NCBI GenBank assembly: GCA_900470445.1
Contig: UCAU01000004.1
Location: 148,371-212,370 of the forward strand
DNA from: Hyphomicrobiales bacterium
Lineage (GTDB): Bacteria; Pseudomonadota; Alphaproteobacteria; Rhizobiales; Devosiaceae
DNA: 64,000 nucleotides
Direction of reading: 5' to 3'
How positions within the stretch are numbered: the stretch's first letter is position 1; each line of letters begins with the position of its first letter. Below, piece by piece: positions 26,973 to 38,265 of the stretch. The notes beneath the pieces were generated by a model, which saw nothing but the letters and a program-made list of their open reading frames with translations, searched no databases and had not been told where the DNA came from. The translations under genes and the position numbers were made by a program.

Positions 26973-28108
26973 TGGCTGTGGACACGCTTGATCAAATGGC
27001 CGTTCGGCCAAAGGCGCGGGCGGCGCGTGAAAGCCAGCTCGGATTGATGTGGCGGCGCTTCAAGCGGCACAAGCTGGCGCTGGTGAGCCTGTGGATTGTG
27101 ACGGGGTTTTATCTGGTGGCGCTGCTGGCCGAATTCATCGCGCCGCTGGACCCCTCGGCTTACAATCCGCGCTACACTTATGCGCCGCCCCAGGGCATCC
27201 ATTTCTTCTCGACCGACGAAGATGGGCGCTGGAATTTCGGACCCTTTGTCTATGGCTACAAGACCGAGATCGACCCGGTTGCCTTGCGCCGCACCTTCGT
27301 CATCGATGAAGAGACCAAGATTCCGGTCCAGTTTTTTGCCGAGTCCAAGCCCTATATGCTGGCGGGCATTATCCCGATGTCGGTCAAGCTCTTTGGCGTG
27401 ACCGAGCCGCGGGCGCCGCTTTATGTTTTGGGGGCGGATCGGCTGGGGCGGGACCTGTTGAGCCGGTTGATCCATGGCACGCGGATTTCGCTGTCGATCG
27501 GCTTGGCCGGCGTGACGCTCAGCCTGTTCTTCGGCATCATTATTGGTGGGTTCTCGGGCTATTATGGCGGCTGGTTCGATAGTGCGGTGATGCGGGTGAT
27601 CGAGTTCATCCGCTCCATGCCCACTATTCCGCTCTGGCTGGGGCTGGCGGCGGCGCTGCCGAAAGACTGGTCGGCCTTGCAGACCTATTTCGCCATTACC
27701 CTGATCCTGTCGCTGATCGGCTGGACGGAGCTGGCGCGTGTCGTACGCGGACGGTTCCTCAGTTTGCGAACCGAGGATTTCGTGACGGCGGCGCAGCTTG
27801 ATGGGGCCAGCGACTGGCGCATCATCACCCGGCACATGGTGCCCAGTTTCATGAGCCATATCATTGCGGCGGCGACTTTGGCTGTGCCGGGGATGATCCT
27901 GGCGGAGACGGCTTTGTCCTTCCTCGGACTTGGCCTGCAGGCGCCGATCGTCAGCTGGGGCACGCTGCTGCAGGACGCCCAGAATATCCGCACCCTTGCC
28001 AGTGCGCCCTGGCTGCTGGTGCCGGGGCTGTGCGTGGTGATTGTCATTCTTTCCCTCAATTTCTTCGGAGATGGATTGCGCGATGCTGCAGACCCCCATG
28101 GCCGATAA
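26972..28108 (+). CDS. ABC importer permease, DppC/OppC type
   Basis: A 378-aa permease, the heterodimer partner of the preceding gene product. The N-terminus has the OppC_N signature (SQLGLMWRRFKRHKLALVSL), then a longer periplasmic insert (about 55-145), as in the large members of this family, then DRLGRDLLSRLIHGTRISLS, the coupling loop TAAQLDGASDWRIITRHMVP and SFLGLGLQAPIVSWGTLLQD. The ATG at 26972 overlaps the upstream stop and GGAGG lies at 26961. The 3' end overlaps the start of the first ATPase gene by 26 bases. Confidence 0.92.
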   Translation: MAVDTLDQMAVRPKARAARESQLGLMWRRFKRHKLALVSLWIVTGFYLVALLAEFIAPLDPSAYNPRYTYAPPQGIHFFSTDEDGRWNFGPFVYGYKTEIDPVALRRTFVIDEETKIPVQFFAESKPYMLAGIIPMSVKLFGVTEPRAPLYVLGADRLGRDLLSRLIHGTRISLSIGLAGVTLSLFFGIIIGGFSGYYGGWFDSAVMRVIEFIRSMPTIPLWLGLAAALPKDWSALQTYFAITLILSLIGWTELARVVRGRFLSLRTEDFVTAAQLDGASDWRIITRHMVPSFMSHIIAAATLAVPGMILAETALSFLGLGLQAPIVSWGTLLQDAQNIRTLASAPWLLVPGLCVVIVILSLNFFGDGLRDAADPHGR

Positions 28109-29116
28109 GCCACTGCTGAAAATCGAGAATATGTCGATCAGCTTCTCCTCGCCCGACGAGCCCGATATCGAGGCCGTGCGGCAGGTCGACCTGACGCTGA
28201 CGCCGGGCAAGACGCTGTGCCTGGTGGGTGAAAGCGGCTGCGGCAAATCGGTGACGGCGCGGGCGATTTTGCGATTGCTCGACAAGAACGCCAAGATCGG
28301 CAGCGGCCGGATTCTGTTTGACGAGCCGGGCGGGGCACGGGTTGATCTCGCCGCGCTCAAACCGGACAGCACCGCCATGCGGGCGGTGCGTGGCAATCAT
28401 ATCTCGATGATCTTTCAGGAGCCGATGAGCTCGCTATCGCCGGTGCATACGATTGGCGACCAGATCGACGAGATGATGGTGATCCATGAAGGGCTCAAGC
28501 CCAAGCAGGCGCGTGAGCGCACTGTGGGCCTGCTCGAGCAGGTGGGGATTCCCGGGGCGCGGGAGCGGGCGGATGCCTATCCGTTCCAGCTGTCGGGTGG
28601 GCTGCGGCAGCGGGCGATGATTGCCATGGCGCTGGCTTGCACGCCGAACCTGTTGATTGCCGATGAGCCGACCACGGCGCTGGATGTGACGACGCAGGCA
28701 CAGATCCTCGACCTGTTGCGACAATTGCAGGCCGATTACGGCATGGCGATGCTGTTCATCACCCATGATCTGGGCGTGGTGGCTGAAATCGCCGATGAAG
28801 TGGCGGTGATGTATCTGGGCGATGTGGTGGAGCAGGGCAGCGTCTATGACGTGTTCGCTGCGCCCCAGCACCCCTATACGCAGGCACTGATGAGCTCCAT
28901 TCCCAAAATGGCGCGCAAGGCCGACCGGGTGCGGCTCGCCCCCATTAAGGGCACCGTGCCCTCGCCCAAGGACCGCCCGCAAGGCTGCGCCTTTACCAGC
29001 CGGTGTCCCTATGCCTTTGAGCCTTGCTCCACGGTGACGCCGGAGCGAACGGCCGTTGGCGCCAACCATCATGCACGGTGTCACCTGCTGACCCGGGCCA
29101 AGGCGGAGGTGTCGGC

Positions 29117-29120
<4 letters not shown>
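28083..29120 (+). CDS. ABC importer ATPase, DppD/OppD type
   Basis: A 345-aa ATPase with Walker [10 protein letters not shown] near residue 40, Q-loop [13 protein letters not shown], signature [15 protein letters not shown] (note SGGL rather than SGGQ), Walker [16 protein letters not shown] and the switch histidine in [15 protein letters not shown]. The C-terminal oligopeptide-transporter domain has the Cys-rich [15 protein letters not shown], which in this family binds a 4Fe-4S cluster. The ATG at 28083 lies inside the permease 3' end and follows GGAGA; ATG at 28098 is an alternative. It ends in an ATGA overlap with the second ATPase. Confidence 0.92.
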
Positions 29121-30154
<1,034 letters not shown>

Positions 30155-32008
30155 ATGACTTATGATCCAGCCACAGCCAATCCGCTTTATGGCAATCCGC
30201 TCAAGACGCGGGACGATGTCGAAAGGGGTTTACGCGATCTGTTTACTCCCCTGTTGCCGTATTTTTCGGAAGGCGGCGCCCGCGTGCGGCTCGATGGTGG
30301 CGCCGCGCATTTCGACCGGGCGGCGGCGGACCTTGAGGGCTTTGCGCGGCCGCTTTGGGGGCTGACGCCGCTGGCGGCGGGCGGGGCGGAGTTTGACCAT
30401 TGGGAACTCTATCGGCGCGGGCTGGCCAATGGCACCGATCCCGAGCATCCCGAATATTGGGGGCAGGTCAATTCCACCGACCAGCGCATGGTGGAGCTGG
30501 CGGCGATTGGTTTCACGCTGCGGCTGGTGCCGCATCTGGTGTGGGAGCCGCTGCCGCAAAAGGCCAAGGATAACCTGGCCGCCTATCTCAAGCATGCGCG
30601 CACGTTTGATTACGCTGACAATAACTGGAAGTTTTTCCGCATCCTGGTCGATCTGGGGCTGGAGGAATGCGGGGTCGAGTTCGATCGCTCGCTGACCGAG
30701 AAATACCTCGAAGAGCTGGATGGCTTTTATCTGGGCGATGGCTGGTATCGCGACGGCAATATCAGGCGGGTGGACCATTACATCCCCTTCGCCATGCATT
30801 TTTACGGGCTGATTTACGCCAAGCTCGCCAAGAATGACGACAAGCGGGCGGCGGCCTATCGGGAGCGGGCGGGGCTGTTTGCCAAAGATATCCGCCACTG
30901 GTTCGATGAGGATGGCGGCACGCTGGCCTTTGGGCGCAGCCTGACCTATCGCTTTGCCTGTGGCGGCTTTTGGGGCGCCTTGGCCTTTGCCGATCTTGAG
31001 GCTTTGCCCTGGGGCGAGATCAAGGGGCAGTTCATGCGCCATCTGCGCTGGTGGAGCACCCAGCCGATTGCCAATCGCGATGGTGTGCTGTCGGTGGGTT
31101 ATGGCTATCCCAACCTGATCATGAGCGAGAATTACAATTCGGCGGGGTCGCCCTATTGGGCGCTCAAGGCATTTTTGCCGCTGGCTTTGCCGGCTGATCA
31201 TCCGTTCTGGACGGCGGAGGAAACTCCGGCGGTGACGCCGAGCGAGCCGGTGCCACTCAAGCATCCGGGCATGGTGATGCAGCACACCGCAGGCAACGTG
31301 GTGGCCCTGTCGAGCGGGCAGCAGAACTGGCAGATGCGCTGGGGCGCCGAGAAATATGCCAAATTTGTCTATTCCTCGCGCTATGGCTTTTCGGTCGAGA
31401 GCGATGAGCGGGCCTATAATGCTGCCGCCTTCGACGGCATGCTGGGGCTGAGCGATGATGGCCGGCATTACCGGGTGCGCGAGAGCAACGAAGTTGCGGA
31501 GATTGCCGGGGACACGCTGTTTGCAGTGTGGAAGCCGTGGAGCGATGTGAGCGTTGAGACCTGGCTGATCCCGCAGGGGGATTGGCATGTGCGGGTGCAT
31601 CGCATCACGACGCCACGGGCGCTGCATGGCACCGAGGGCGGCTTTGCCATTGGGCGGGCTGATCTCAACGCGGATAAACTGAGCGAGGGGAATGGGCGAG
31701 CGGTGGCGCGCAGCCAGAGCGATATCAGTGCGATTGTTGATCTGGGTGGGCAGCGCGAGGCGCGGGTGCTCAAGGCCCTGCCCAATACCAATCTCATCGT
31801 CGCCAAGACCCTGGTGCCGCAATTGCGCGGCGATATCCCGGCGGGCACGAGCGTGCTGATCACGGCGGCTCTGGCTCTGCCGGCGGGGGCGGCGGCGGAA
31901 GCCTCGCTCGACAAGGTGCCGGAAGCGCCCGATCTGGGCGTGCTTGAGGCACTGATCCGCGAGGAGGGCGTCGAGGTCAGTGCCATCCAGGTGGCGGAGC
32001 GGTTCTGA
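30155..32008 (+). CDS. DUF2264 family protein
   Basis: A 617-aa cytosolic protein of the DUF2264 family, whose N-terminal half is a helical toroid-like domain and whose C-terminal half is beta-rich, like glycan lyases and hydrolases. Typical pieces are NPLKTRDDVERGLRDLF, GFARPLWGLTPLAAGG, YWGQVNSTDQRMVELAAIGF, DYADNNWKFFRILVDLGLEE, GDGWYRDGNIRRVDHYIPFA, GRSLTYRFACGGFWGALAFA and GYPNLIMSENYNSAGSPYW. Family members are often found with carbohydrate-catabolism genes, but no enzyme activity is established to my knowledge. Placed directly behind the importer ATPase and in the same operon as a heparinase-like lyase, it is most likely a second enzyme acting on the imported oligosaccharide. Confidence 0.88.
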   Translation: MTYDPATANPLYGNPLKTRDDVERGLRDLFTPLLPYFSEGGARVRLDGGAAHFDRAAADLEGFARPLWGLTPLAAGGAEFDHWELYRRGLANGTDPEHPEYWGQVNSTDQRMVELAAIGFTLRLVPHLVWEPLPQKAKDNLAAYLKHARTFDYADNNWKFFRILVDLGLEECGVEFDRSLTEKYLEELDGFYLGDGWYRDGNIRRVDHYIPFAMHFYGLIYAKLAKNDDKRAAAYRERAGLFAKDIRHWFDEDGGTLAFGRSLTYRFACGGFWGALAFADLEALPWGEIKGQFMRHLRWWSTQPIANRDGVLSVGYGYPNLIMSENYNSAGSPYWALKAFLPLALPADHPFWTAEETPAVTPSEPVPLKHPGMVMQHTAGNVVALSSGQQNWQMRWGAEKYAKFVYSSRYGFSVESDERAYNAAAFDGMLGLSDDGRHYRVRESNEVAEIAGDTLFAVWKPWSDVSVETWLIPQGDWHVRVHRITTPRALHGTEGGFAIGRADLNADKLSEGNGRAVARSQSDISAIVDLGGQREARVLKALPNTNLIVAKTLVPQLRGDIPAGTSVLITAALALPAGAAAEASLDKVPEAPDLGVLEALIREEGVEVSAIQVAERF

Positions 32009-33015
32009 TGCGGCCAAAACTCGCCTTCGCCCTGGCGGCGGACAAGACAAGATATGTGTTCGACGAGCAGGCGCTGGCCCGATTGGCCCAGACCTGCGAC
32101 ATCGTGCAAGCCGAGCCGCTGGAGGAATTTTCCAGCGCCGAGGCGCGGGCCATATTGGGGCAGATCGACATTCTGGTAACAGGATGGGGCTGCCCCGTGG
32201 TGAGTGCGGCTGTGGTCGCGGCAGCGCCCAACCTCAAGCTGATCGCTCACGCCGCCGGGACGGTAAAATTCACCCTGGACCCGGCAGTCTATGAAGCTGG
32301 GATCGTGGTGACGCATGCCGCCGATGCCAATGCCGTGCCGGTGGCCGAATTCACGCTGGCCTCGATCATCTATGCCAATAAGCGCGTCTTCGAGCTGCGC
32401 GATCTCTATCGCGCCGATCACAGCCGGCGCTCGACCTATGCGGTGATGGACCAGCCGATCGGCAATTATCACCGCACCATCGGGCTGGTGGGTGCGTCGC
32501 GCATCGGGCGGCGGGTGGCCAAATTCCTCGAAGGCTTCGATTTCACCGTGCTGTTGTGCGATCCCTTTGTCAGCGCCAGCGACCCGATTGCCAAAAGCGT
32601 GGAATTGGTCGACCTCGACACGCTGATGGCGCGTTCGGACGTGGTGAGCATCCACGCCCCATCCTTGCCCTCGACACGGGCAATGATCGGCGCTCGCCAG
32701 CTCAAGCTGATGAAGGACGGCGCAGCCTTCATCAACACGGCGCGGGGCGCGTTGATCGACGAGGCGGCGCTAATTGCCGAATTGCGCACCGGGCGCATTC
32801 ATGCGGTGATCGATGTGACAGATCCCGAGATTCCCAGCGACGGTTCTCCGTTCTATGATCTGCCCAACGTATTCCTGACGCCCCACGTGGCCGGTGCCGT
32901 GGGCACCGAGCGGCTGCGGCTGGGGCAGATGGCAATCGAGGAAATCGAGCGCTTTGTTGCCGGTGTGCCGCTGGAATTTGCGGTGGCGCCGGAGGCGTTG
33001 GAGCGGTTGGCTTAG
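32008..33015 (+). CDS. D-isomer-specific 2-hydroxyacid dehydrogenase
   Basis: A 335-aa NAD(P)-dependent dehydrogenase. The nucleotide-binding fold is marked by TIGLVGASRIGRRVAKFLEG, followed by SDVVSIHAPSLPSTRAMIGA, LMKDGAAFINTARGALIDEA (catalytic Arg region), the Glu in DVTDPEIPSDGSPFY and the catalytic His in NVFLTPHVAGAVGTE. This family reduces 2-keto acids or oxidises D-2-hydroxyacids. In a locus with a lyase it could act on the 2-keto-3-deoxy acid or a related product from unsaturated uronates; this is inference. The ATG at 32008 overlaps the DUF2264 stop (TGATG). Confidence 0.88.
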   Translation: MRPKLAFALAADKTRYVFDEQALARLAQTCDIVQAEPLEEFSSAEARAILGQIDILVTGWGCPVVSAAVVAAAPNLKLIAHAAGTVKFTLDPAVYEAGIVVTHAADANAVPVAEFTLASIIYANKRVFELRDLYRADHSRRSTYAVMDQPIGNYHRTIGLVGASRIGRRVAKFLEGFDFTVLLCDPFVSASDPIAKSVELVDLDTLMARSDVVSIHAPSLPSTRAMIGARQLKLMKDGAAFINTARGALIDEAALIAELRTGRIHAVIDVTDPEIPSDGSPFYDLPNVFLTPHVAGAVGTERLRLGQMAIEEIERFVAGVPLEFAVAPEALERLA

Positions 33016-33034
33016 ATAGGCCGGTAGGACATAA

Positions 33035-34687
33035 ATGACTTTGCAATCCGTCAAACCATCTGATGATTACGACCCAGACCGCGAGGCACGGTTGCAATTC
33101 CTGACCTGGGATCGCACCCCGGCGGAAATCGACGCTCCCGAACATCGCGCGCGGTTGGCGCATCTGGCTGAGGCGGCCGGCGCGAGCTTTGCGCCAACCG
33201 CCTATGTGGCAGCGGACGCAGCGATCTTTACCACCCACCTGGTCCTGGGCGAACACAGCTGGATCGCTGGTCACGCCCTGGTGCGGGGCGATGTGGAATT
33301 CGGCGCGCATAGCACGGTCAATCCCTATGCGATGATTTCGGGCAAGGTGCGGTGTGGCGATGGCGTACGCATTGCCAGCCATGTTTCGATCGTCGGGTTC
33401 AACCACGGGTTCGATGATCCCAGCGTGCCGATCTATACGCAAAAGCACGAGACGCTTGGCATCACAATCGAGGACGACGTGTGGATCGGCGCCAATGCGG
33501 TGGTGCTTGATGGCGTCACCGTCGGCAAGGGCGCGGTGATCGCGGCGGGCGCCGTGGTCAGCAAGGACGTGCCACCCATGGCGATTGTTGGCGGCGTGCC
33601 GGCCAAGGTCGTTCGCTATCGGGGGCAGGGGAAAGCTAGTCGCAGCGACGCGGTGGCCGCGCTCGGGCGACTGGGTGCAGCCGCCAAGGCGCAGTGGCCA
33701 CAGATTCTGGCGCGACACCGTGAGAACGGCGAATATGTATCGCGCGAGGCTGATGGGCAGGCGCGGCGCAGCGCCCGGCACCGCAATGACGCTATCGAGA
33801 TCGCCGCCGGGTTTGGGGCATTGCCCGAGGGGCTGGATGTGGCGGCGACGCTCGTGGAATTGCAGGGCTTGCAAGACCCGGTGACGGGGTTGTTTCCTGA
33901 TCCGCACCGGCCGCCCGCGGCGGGAGTGGCCATGCGCGACGACGGACTGGCGCTCTATAATGTGCTGTCGGTGGGCTATGCCATCGAGGTGTTGGGTGGG
34001 CAGCCGCTGCATCGCATCGCCGCGGTCGAGGATTTGAGCGCCAATGAGCTGTGCGACTGGCTCGACGGCCTGACCTGGCGGGACCGCGCCTGGAGCGCGG
34101 GTGCGGCGGTGGATGCCATCGGCACGGCGCTCTATTTCAACGCCCGCTATTTCAGCACGGGACGGACGCGGGAAACGCTGTTCGGCTGGCTCGCTCTGCA
34201 CCAGGATCGGGGCACGGGGCTATGGGGCTCGCCAACCGCAGCCGAAGGCCTGCTGCAGCCGGTCAATGGATTCTACCGGCTGACACGCGGCACTTATGCG
34301 CAGCTCGGCCTGCCAGTGCCGCAGGCCGAGCGGGCGATTGACTCCGTGCTGCTGAACTATCGCAATTATGATGGCTTTTCCGGCCCAACCTACACCGCCT
34401 GCAATCTGCTCGACACCATTCACCCGCTGCTGCTCTGCCTCCGGCAGACCGATTATCGCCGGTCCGACGCCGAGGCCATTGCGCGCGCGGTGATCGAGCG
34501 AGCCGAGCAGCGCTGGGTGGCCGGCGAGGGCTTTGCCTTTGCCGATGGGCAGCAACCGGGCCTGCAGGGCACCGAGATGTGGTTATCGGTGGTGCATCTG
34601 GCGGCGGACCTGCTGGGCATTGCCGATAGTTTTGTCTTCGTGCCCAAGGGCGTGCATCGCACGCGGGCAGTGGGGTTGGGATTGTGA
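33035..34687 (+). CDS. Hexapeptide acyltransferase fused to alpha/alpha-toroid domain
   Basis: A 550-aa two-domain protein. Residues about 55-200 are a left-handed beta-helix acyltransferase: [73 protein letters not shown] and [14 protein letters not shown], which is the NodL/MaaA-type end. The candidate catalytic His is in GFNHGF. Residues about 250-540 form a separate helical domain with repeats such as [36 protein letters not shown] and [19 protein letters not shown], resembling an alpha/alpha-toroid of the glycosidase or prenyltransferase fold. Such a fusion is unusual. It starts at ATG 33035, 19 bases after the dehydrogenase, and ends in a GTGA overlap with the ThuA gene. I infer that it adds or handles acetyl groups on the sugar substrate. 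Confidence 0.75.
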   Translation: MTLQSVKPSDDYDPDREARLQFLTWDRTPAEIDAPEHRARLAHLAEAAGASFAPTAYVAADAAIFTTHLVLGEHSWIAGHALVRGDVEFGAHSTVNPYAMISGKVRCGDGVRIASHVSIVGFNHGFDDPSVPIYTQKHETLGITIEDDVWIGANAVVLDGVTVGKGAVIAAGAVVSKDVPPMAIVGGVPAKVVRYRGQGKASRSDAVAALGRLGAAAKAQWPQILARHRENGEYVSREADGQARRSARHRNDAIEIAAGFGALPEGLDVAATLVELQGLQDPVTGLFPDPHRPPAAGVAMRDDGLALYNVLSVGYAIEVLGGQPLHRIAAVEDLSANELCDWLDGLTWRDRAWSAGAAVDAIGTALYFNARYFSTGRTRETLFGWLALHQDRGTGLWGSPTAAEGLLQPVNGFYRLTRGTYAQLGLPVPQAERAIDSVLLNYRNYDGFSGPTYTACNLLDTIHPLLLCLRQTDYRRSDAEAIARAVIERAEQRWVAGEGFAFADGQQPGLQGTEMWLSVVHLAADLLGIADSFVFVPKGVHRTRAVGLGL

Positions 34688-35331
34688 GCGGCAAAAAAGC
34701 ACTGGTCGTCTGGGGCGGCATGGAATTGCACACGCCCGAACGCGGCGCCCATGTGGTGCGCGAGCTGCTGGAGGCTGAAGGCTTTTCGGTTACGGTGACG
34801 CATGATTATGACGCGCTGGGCGCCGCCGATGTCGGTGAGAACGATCTGGTCGTGCCGGTCATTACCGATGGGCAATTGCCGCGCGAGAAGATGGCCAATC
34901 TGGTCACCGCGATCCGGGCGGGGACGGGGCTGGCTGGTTATCACATGGGGCTGGCCACGAGCTTTCGCGACAGCGTGCCATTTCGCTATGCGGCGAGCTG
35001 CTATTGGGTGTCCCATCCAGGCAATATCATCACCTATCGCGTCGATATAAGCCGCAGCGATCACCCGATCATGGCGGGGATCGACAGCTTCGAGCACACC
35101 TCCGAGCAATATTACCTCAACTACGATCCGGCCGTCGAAATGCTCGCCACCACCACCTTCTCGGGCGAGTTCGACCCTTGGCGCAAGGATGTGGTGATGC
35201 CGGTTGTGTTCACCACCAATCACGGTGCGGGCCGGGTGTTCTATTCCTCGCTGGGGCATACCGCCGACGAGCTGGACATCCCGCAGGTGCGGACCATCCT
35301 CAAGCGCGGCCTGCTCTGGGCAGCCCGCTAG
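34684..35331 (+). CDS. ThuA-like protein (trehalose utilisation domain)
   Basis: A 215-aa protein with the class I glutamine-amidotransferase-like fold of ThuA. Marks are [87 protein letters not shown] and [20 protein letters not shown]. ThuA of Sinorhizobium takes part in trehalose and related disaccharide catabolism as a 3-keto-sugar-forming or isomerising partner; the family is common beside sugar dehydrogenases. It starts GTG at 34684, overlapping the upstream stop, and is the last gene of the operon. The convergent methyltransferase gene abuts it with no gap. Confidence 0.85.
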   Translation: MSGKKALVVWGGMELHTPERGAHVVRELLEAEGFSVTVTHDYDALGAADVGENDLVVPVITDGQLPREKMANLVTAIRAGTGLAGYHMGLATSFRDSVPFRYAASCYWVSHPGNIITYRVDISRSDHPIMAGIDSFEHTSEQYYLNYDPAVEMLATTTFSGEFDPWRKDVVMPVVFTTNHGAGRVFYSSLGHTADELDIPQVRTILKRGLLWAAR

Positions 35332-36051
35332 CTATTGCTGGGCCTGTTGCGCCTGGCGCCGCAGCACCTCGGACTCCGGCAGCGCATTGGCATATTTGAG
35401 TTCGCGATTGGCGCGGTTCCAGAAGGCGGGATGCACCTTGTCGAGTGCGCCCGCATCGTCCGGGGTGAGGCCGAGCTGCGCAGCAGTCGCCGCGTCCAGA
35501 TAAAGCACGGCGTTCTGCCGATACCAGGCGGGAATGGCGTCGTCGGTCCAGATTTGCGGGCGGAGCACATCGAATGGCCGATAACCATGAGCCGCGAAGA
35601 GGCTAGCCCAATAGCTCGGCCATTGCTCATTGCTGTGCCCAACGCCGCCCTGGCCGGGTATGGCGGCGCTGAACAGGATTGCCGGGGCGAGCGTCACGAG
35701 ATCGGCGACAAAGCCAGCGGCGCGCGCGGGGCTCAGATGCTCGGCCACTTCGAGCGACATGGCCAGATCAACGCGCGGGCCGGTGAAGCGCTGTTCCAGG
35801 TTCTGCGCGGTAAAGACAATGCGGGGATCGTCCAGCATCTCCCGGGTGACCCAATCGCCTTCCATGCCGAATGCCTCCGTCGCGCCATCGGCCAAAGCGG
35901 CGGCGAGAAAGGTGCCGGTGCCGCAGCCGATATCGGCGACTGAGCGGCGCGCCAGGTCCTTGGGCAACGCGGCGAGCAGCCTGGCAGCGGCGTGGGCGGT
36001 ATGGGCGCGGCGATTGTCGTAGAAATCGGCCGGGTAGATCGAGGCAGTCAT
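35332..36051 (-). CDS. Class I SAM-dependent methyltransferase
   Basis: A 239-aa methyltransferase of the FkbM/UbiE-like Rossmann group. Motif I is SVADIGCGTGTFLAAALADG, the acidic loop at the end of beta 2 is in AFGMEGDW, and VDLAMSLEVAEHLSPARAAG is the post-motif region; NAVLYLDAATAAQLG lies near the C-terminus. The GHSNEQWPSYWASLFAAHGY stretch is frequent in methyltransferases acting on glycan or lipid-linked sugars, but the substrate is not determined. ATG at 36051 was chosen over an upstream in-frame start at 36120 because the extension is of low quality. Its stop directly abuts the ThuA stop on the other strand. Confidence 0.8.
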   Translation of the reverse strand: MTASIYPADFYDNRRAHTAHAAARLLAALPKDLARRSVADIGCGTGTFLAAALADGATEAFGMEGDWVTREMLDDPRIVFTAQNLEQRFTGPRVDLAMSLEVAEHLSPARAAGFVADLVTLAPAILFSAAIPGQGGVGHSNEQWPSYWASLFAAHGYRPFDVLRPQIWTDDAIPAWYRQNAVLYLDAATAAQLGLTPDDAGALDKVHPAFWNRANRELKYANALPESEVLRRQAQQAQQ

Positions 36052-36199
36052 CGCAGCGGCTCGGCGGTTGAAATGGCCGGCCGATGATAGGTGGCCGAGA
36101 GGCGGCAGGCCAGCGATCAAATGTTTTTGCGTCGCGCGAAAGGGGGAACCTCAGCTCCGCCCGCCCGTTGCCGAGCAGCGTCCGAATGATCAGGGGCGC

Positions 36200-36433
36200 A
36201 TGGCGGGCATCATGCATAAGAATACGGCTCTGGCCGAGACGGTCAGACGGACCGCATATTTCCTGTGGGAGAATGACGGGCGACCGGCTGGGCGCAGCTT
36301 TGACTATTGGCTGCGCGCCAAGGAAATGCATCTGCGCCAGATCGCCTATGACAAATGGCTGGCCGAAGGCACGCCGCCCAATCGGGCCGAGACCCATTGG
36401 TATCAGGCCGCCCACGAGCTGGGCGAGAAATGA
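36200..36433 (+). CDS. DUF2934 domain protein
   Basis: A 77-aa protein dominated by a DUF2934 motif: RRTAYFLWENDGRPAGRSFD followed by YWLRAKEMH, a short helical domain common in Rhizobiales and of unknown function. The rest (YDKWLAEGTPPNRAETHWYQ) repeats a Trp-rich helical pattern. ATG at 36200 follows GGGG; ATG at 36212 is an alternative. It is convergent with the elongation factor P gene (45-base gap) and divergent from the methyltransferase. No function can be given. Confidence 0.75.
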   Translation: MAGIMHKNTALAETVRRTAYFLWENDGRPAGRSFDYWLRAKEMHLRQIAYDKWLAEGTPPNRAETHWYQAAHELGEK

Positions 36434-36478
36434 AAACGGGCCCCGCAGGACCCGCTCACATTCGCTCGTTCGCCAGGA

Positions 36479-37048
36479 TCAGTCCTTGGCGCGCTCGACA
36501 TAGGAATTGTCGTCGGTGAGGATGACGATGCGGGTGCCGACGCCGATATGGGGCGGCACCATGACCTTGAGGCCATTGTTGAGCACGGCGGGCTTATAGG
36601 ACGAGGAGGCGGTCTGGCCCTTGACCACGGGCTCGGTCTCGATGATCTCGAATGTCAGGCGCTGCGGCAATTCCATCGACAGGGCCACGCCTTCGAAGGT
36701 CTTGAGATGAACCTTCATGCCATCGGTAAGATAGGCCCGCTGATCGCCGATCACATCGTCGGCGACGGTGATCTGCTCATAGGTGGCGGGCTCCATGAAG
36801 TGGTGGCCCTCGCCGTCCGAATAGAGATAATCATATTCGCGATCATCGACATCGGCCTTTTCGACCATTTCAACCGTGCGCCAGCGGCCGACGACCTTCA
36901 CGCCATCGGAAATGCGGCGCATGTTGACGTTGGTGATCGAGTTGCCCTTGCCGGGGTGGACGTTTTCTGCCGTCAGGATGACATGCAGATTGCCGTCCTG
37001 TTCGACGACATTGCCCTTGCGGAGCGATGAGGCGATGACCTTGACCAT
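36479..37048 (-). CDS. efp: Translation elongation factor P
   Basis: A 189-aa elongation factor that binds ribosomes stalled on consecutive prolines and restores peptide-bond formation. All three domains are present: the N-terminal KOW-like domain with the loop [17 protein letters not shown], whose Lys in PGKG is the site lysylated in E. coli EF-P, the middle OB domain with [20 protein letters not shown], and the C-terminal OB domain ending [20 protein letters not shown]. The ATG at 37048 follows AAGGAAGAA. It is divergent from the modification genes epmA and epmB, which supports beta-lysylation of that Lys. Confidence 0.96.
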   Translation of the reverse strand: MVKVIASSLRKGNVVEQDGNLHVILTAENVHPGKGNSITNVNMRRISDGVKVVGRWRTVEMVEKADVDDREYDYLYSDGEGHHFMEPATYEQITVADDVIGDQRAYLTDGMKVHLKTFEGVALSMELPQRLTFEIIETEPVVKGQTASSSYKPAVLNNGLKVMVPPHIGVGTRIVILTDDNSYVERAKD

Positions 37049-37193
37049 CAATTCTTCCTTGTTCAAGCGGTGGCGGCGGCCTAGAGGAGCGGCAATGGAG
37101 CCGGGCCGGGCGCGCTGATATTTTTCTTTGGTGCTGCCCGATACAATAATTCCGGCCAAACCGCCAGACCTGAGCCGAGAAAGAGCCGATCGA

Positions 37194-38255
37194 TTGTCTT
37201 CCGCCCCGTTTTCTCCCCCGGCTTCGCCCTGGTGGACGCCACAGGTTCATGCCGACCGGCGGCCGCTGCTGCTGGGCCGCAACAAGATCGACGCGGCGCT
37301 GCGGTCGTATCTGGCTGCCAACGACTTCATCATGGTGGACCCGCCGGGGCTGCAGCGCTCGCCGGGCAACGAAACGCATCTGCATGCCTTTGCCACCACG
37401 GCCATTGGCAATGATGGATTGGGAGAGACGCTCTATCTCCACACCTCCCCCGAGTTCACCATGAAAAAGCTGCTGGCGGCGGGCGAGCGGCGAATTGCTA
37501 GTCTGGGCCATGTCTGGCGCAACCGGGAGCGCAGTGCGCTGCACCATCCCGAGTTCACCATGCTCGAATGGTATCGGGCGGGAGAAGACTATGGGGTGAT
37601 CATCGATGATTGCCTCAATATGCTTAAGTTGGCCACTGAAGCTATAGGTAGCAAGATGCTGCGCTACAAAGGGCTGGAATGCGATCCGTTTGCCGAGGCG
37701 GAACGGCTGAGCGTCGTGCAGGCCTTTGAACGCTATGCGGGCATTGATCTGTTCGCGACCATGGACGCGGCGGGCAATACCGATGGCGCGGCGCTGGCAT
37801 CAGCGATGCTGGCGGTGGGCCTCGATGTGCCCGAGGATCGCAGCTGGAGCTATCTGTTCAGCCGGGTGCTGGTGGAAAAAGTCGAACCCAATCTGGGGCT
37901 GGGCCGGGTGACGGTGCTCGATCGCTACCCGGCGGCCGAAGCGGCGCTAGCGCGGCGGGCAGCGGATGACATGCGGGTCAGCGAGCGGTTCGAGCTTTAT
38001 GCCTGCGGGGTGGAATTGGCCAATGGCTTTGGTGAATTGACCGATCCCCAAGAGCAACGCCGCAGATTTGCCGCCGAGATGGATGAAAAGCAGCGGATCT
38101 ATAGGGAGCGCTACCCACTCGACGAGGATTTCCTCAAGGCGCTGGACCTGATGCCCGAGGCCAGCGGGGTGGCGCTGGGATTTGATCGCGTCGTGATGCT
38201 GGCGACGGGCGCGCCGCGGATCGATATGGTGCTGTGGGCGCCGGTGGTGGAATGA
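37194..38255 (+). CDS. epmA: EF-P lysine ligase EpmA (PoxA/GenX)
   Basis: A 353-aa class II lysyl-tRNA-synthetase-like enzyme without an anticodon-binding domain; it attaches (R)-beta-lysine to EF-P. Seen are [20 protein letters not shown] at the start, [61 protein letters not shown] and motif 3 [15 protein letters not shown]. The absence of an OB domain separates it from LysS. I chose TTG at 37194, where homology begins; TTG 37128 or GTG 37131 would add a leader. It is divergent from efp and followed ten bases later by epmB, giving the full lysylation module. Confidence 0.92.
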   Translation: MSSAPFSPPASPWWTPQVHADRRPLLLGRNKIDAALRSYLAANDFIMVDPPGLQRSPGNETHLHAFATTAIGNDGLGETLYLHTSPEFTMKKLLAAGERRIASLGHVWRNRERSALHHPEFTMLEWYRAGEDYGVIIDDCLNMLKLATEAIGSKMLRYKGLECDPFAEAERLSVVQAFERYAGIDLFATMDAAGNTDGAALASAMLAVGLDVPEDRSWSYLFSRVLVEKVEPNLGLGRVTVLDRYPAAEAALARRAADDMRVSERFELYACGVELANGFGELTDPQEQRRRFAAEMDEKQRIYRERYPLDEDFLKALDLMPEASGVALGFDRVVMLATGAPRIDMVLWAPVVE

Positions 38256-38265
38256 GAGATTTTTG

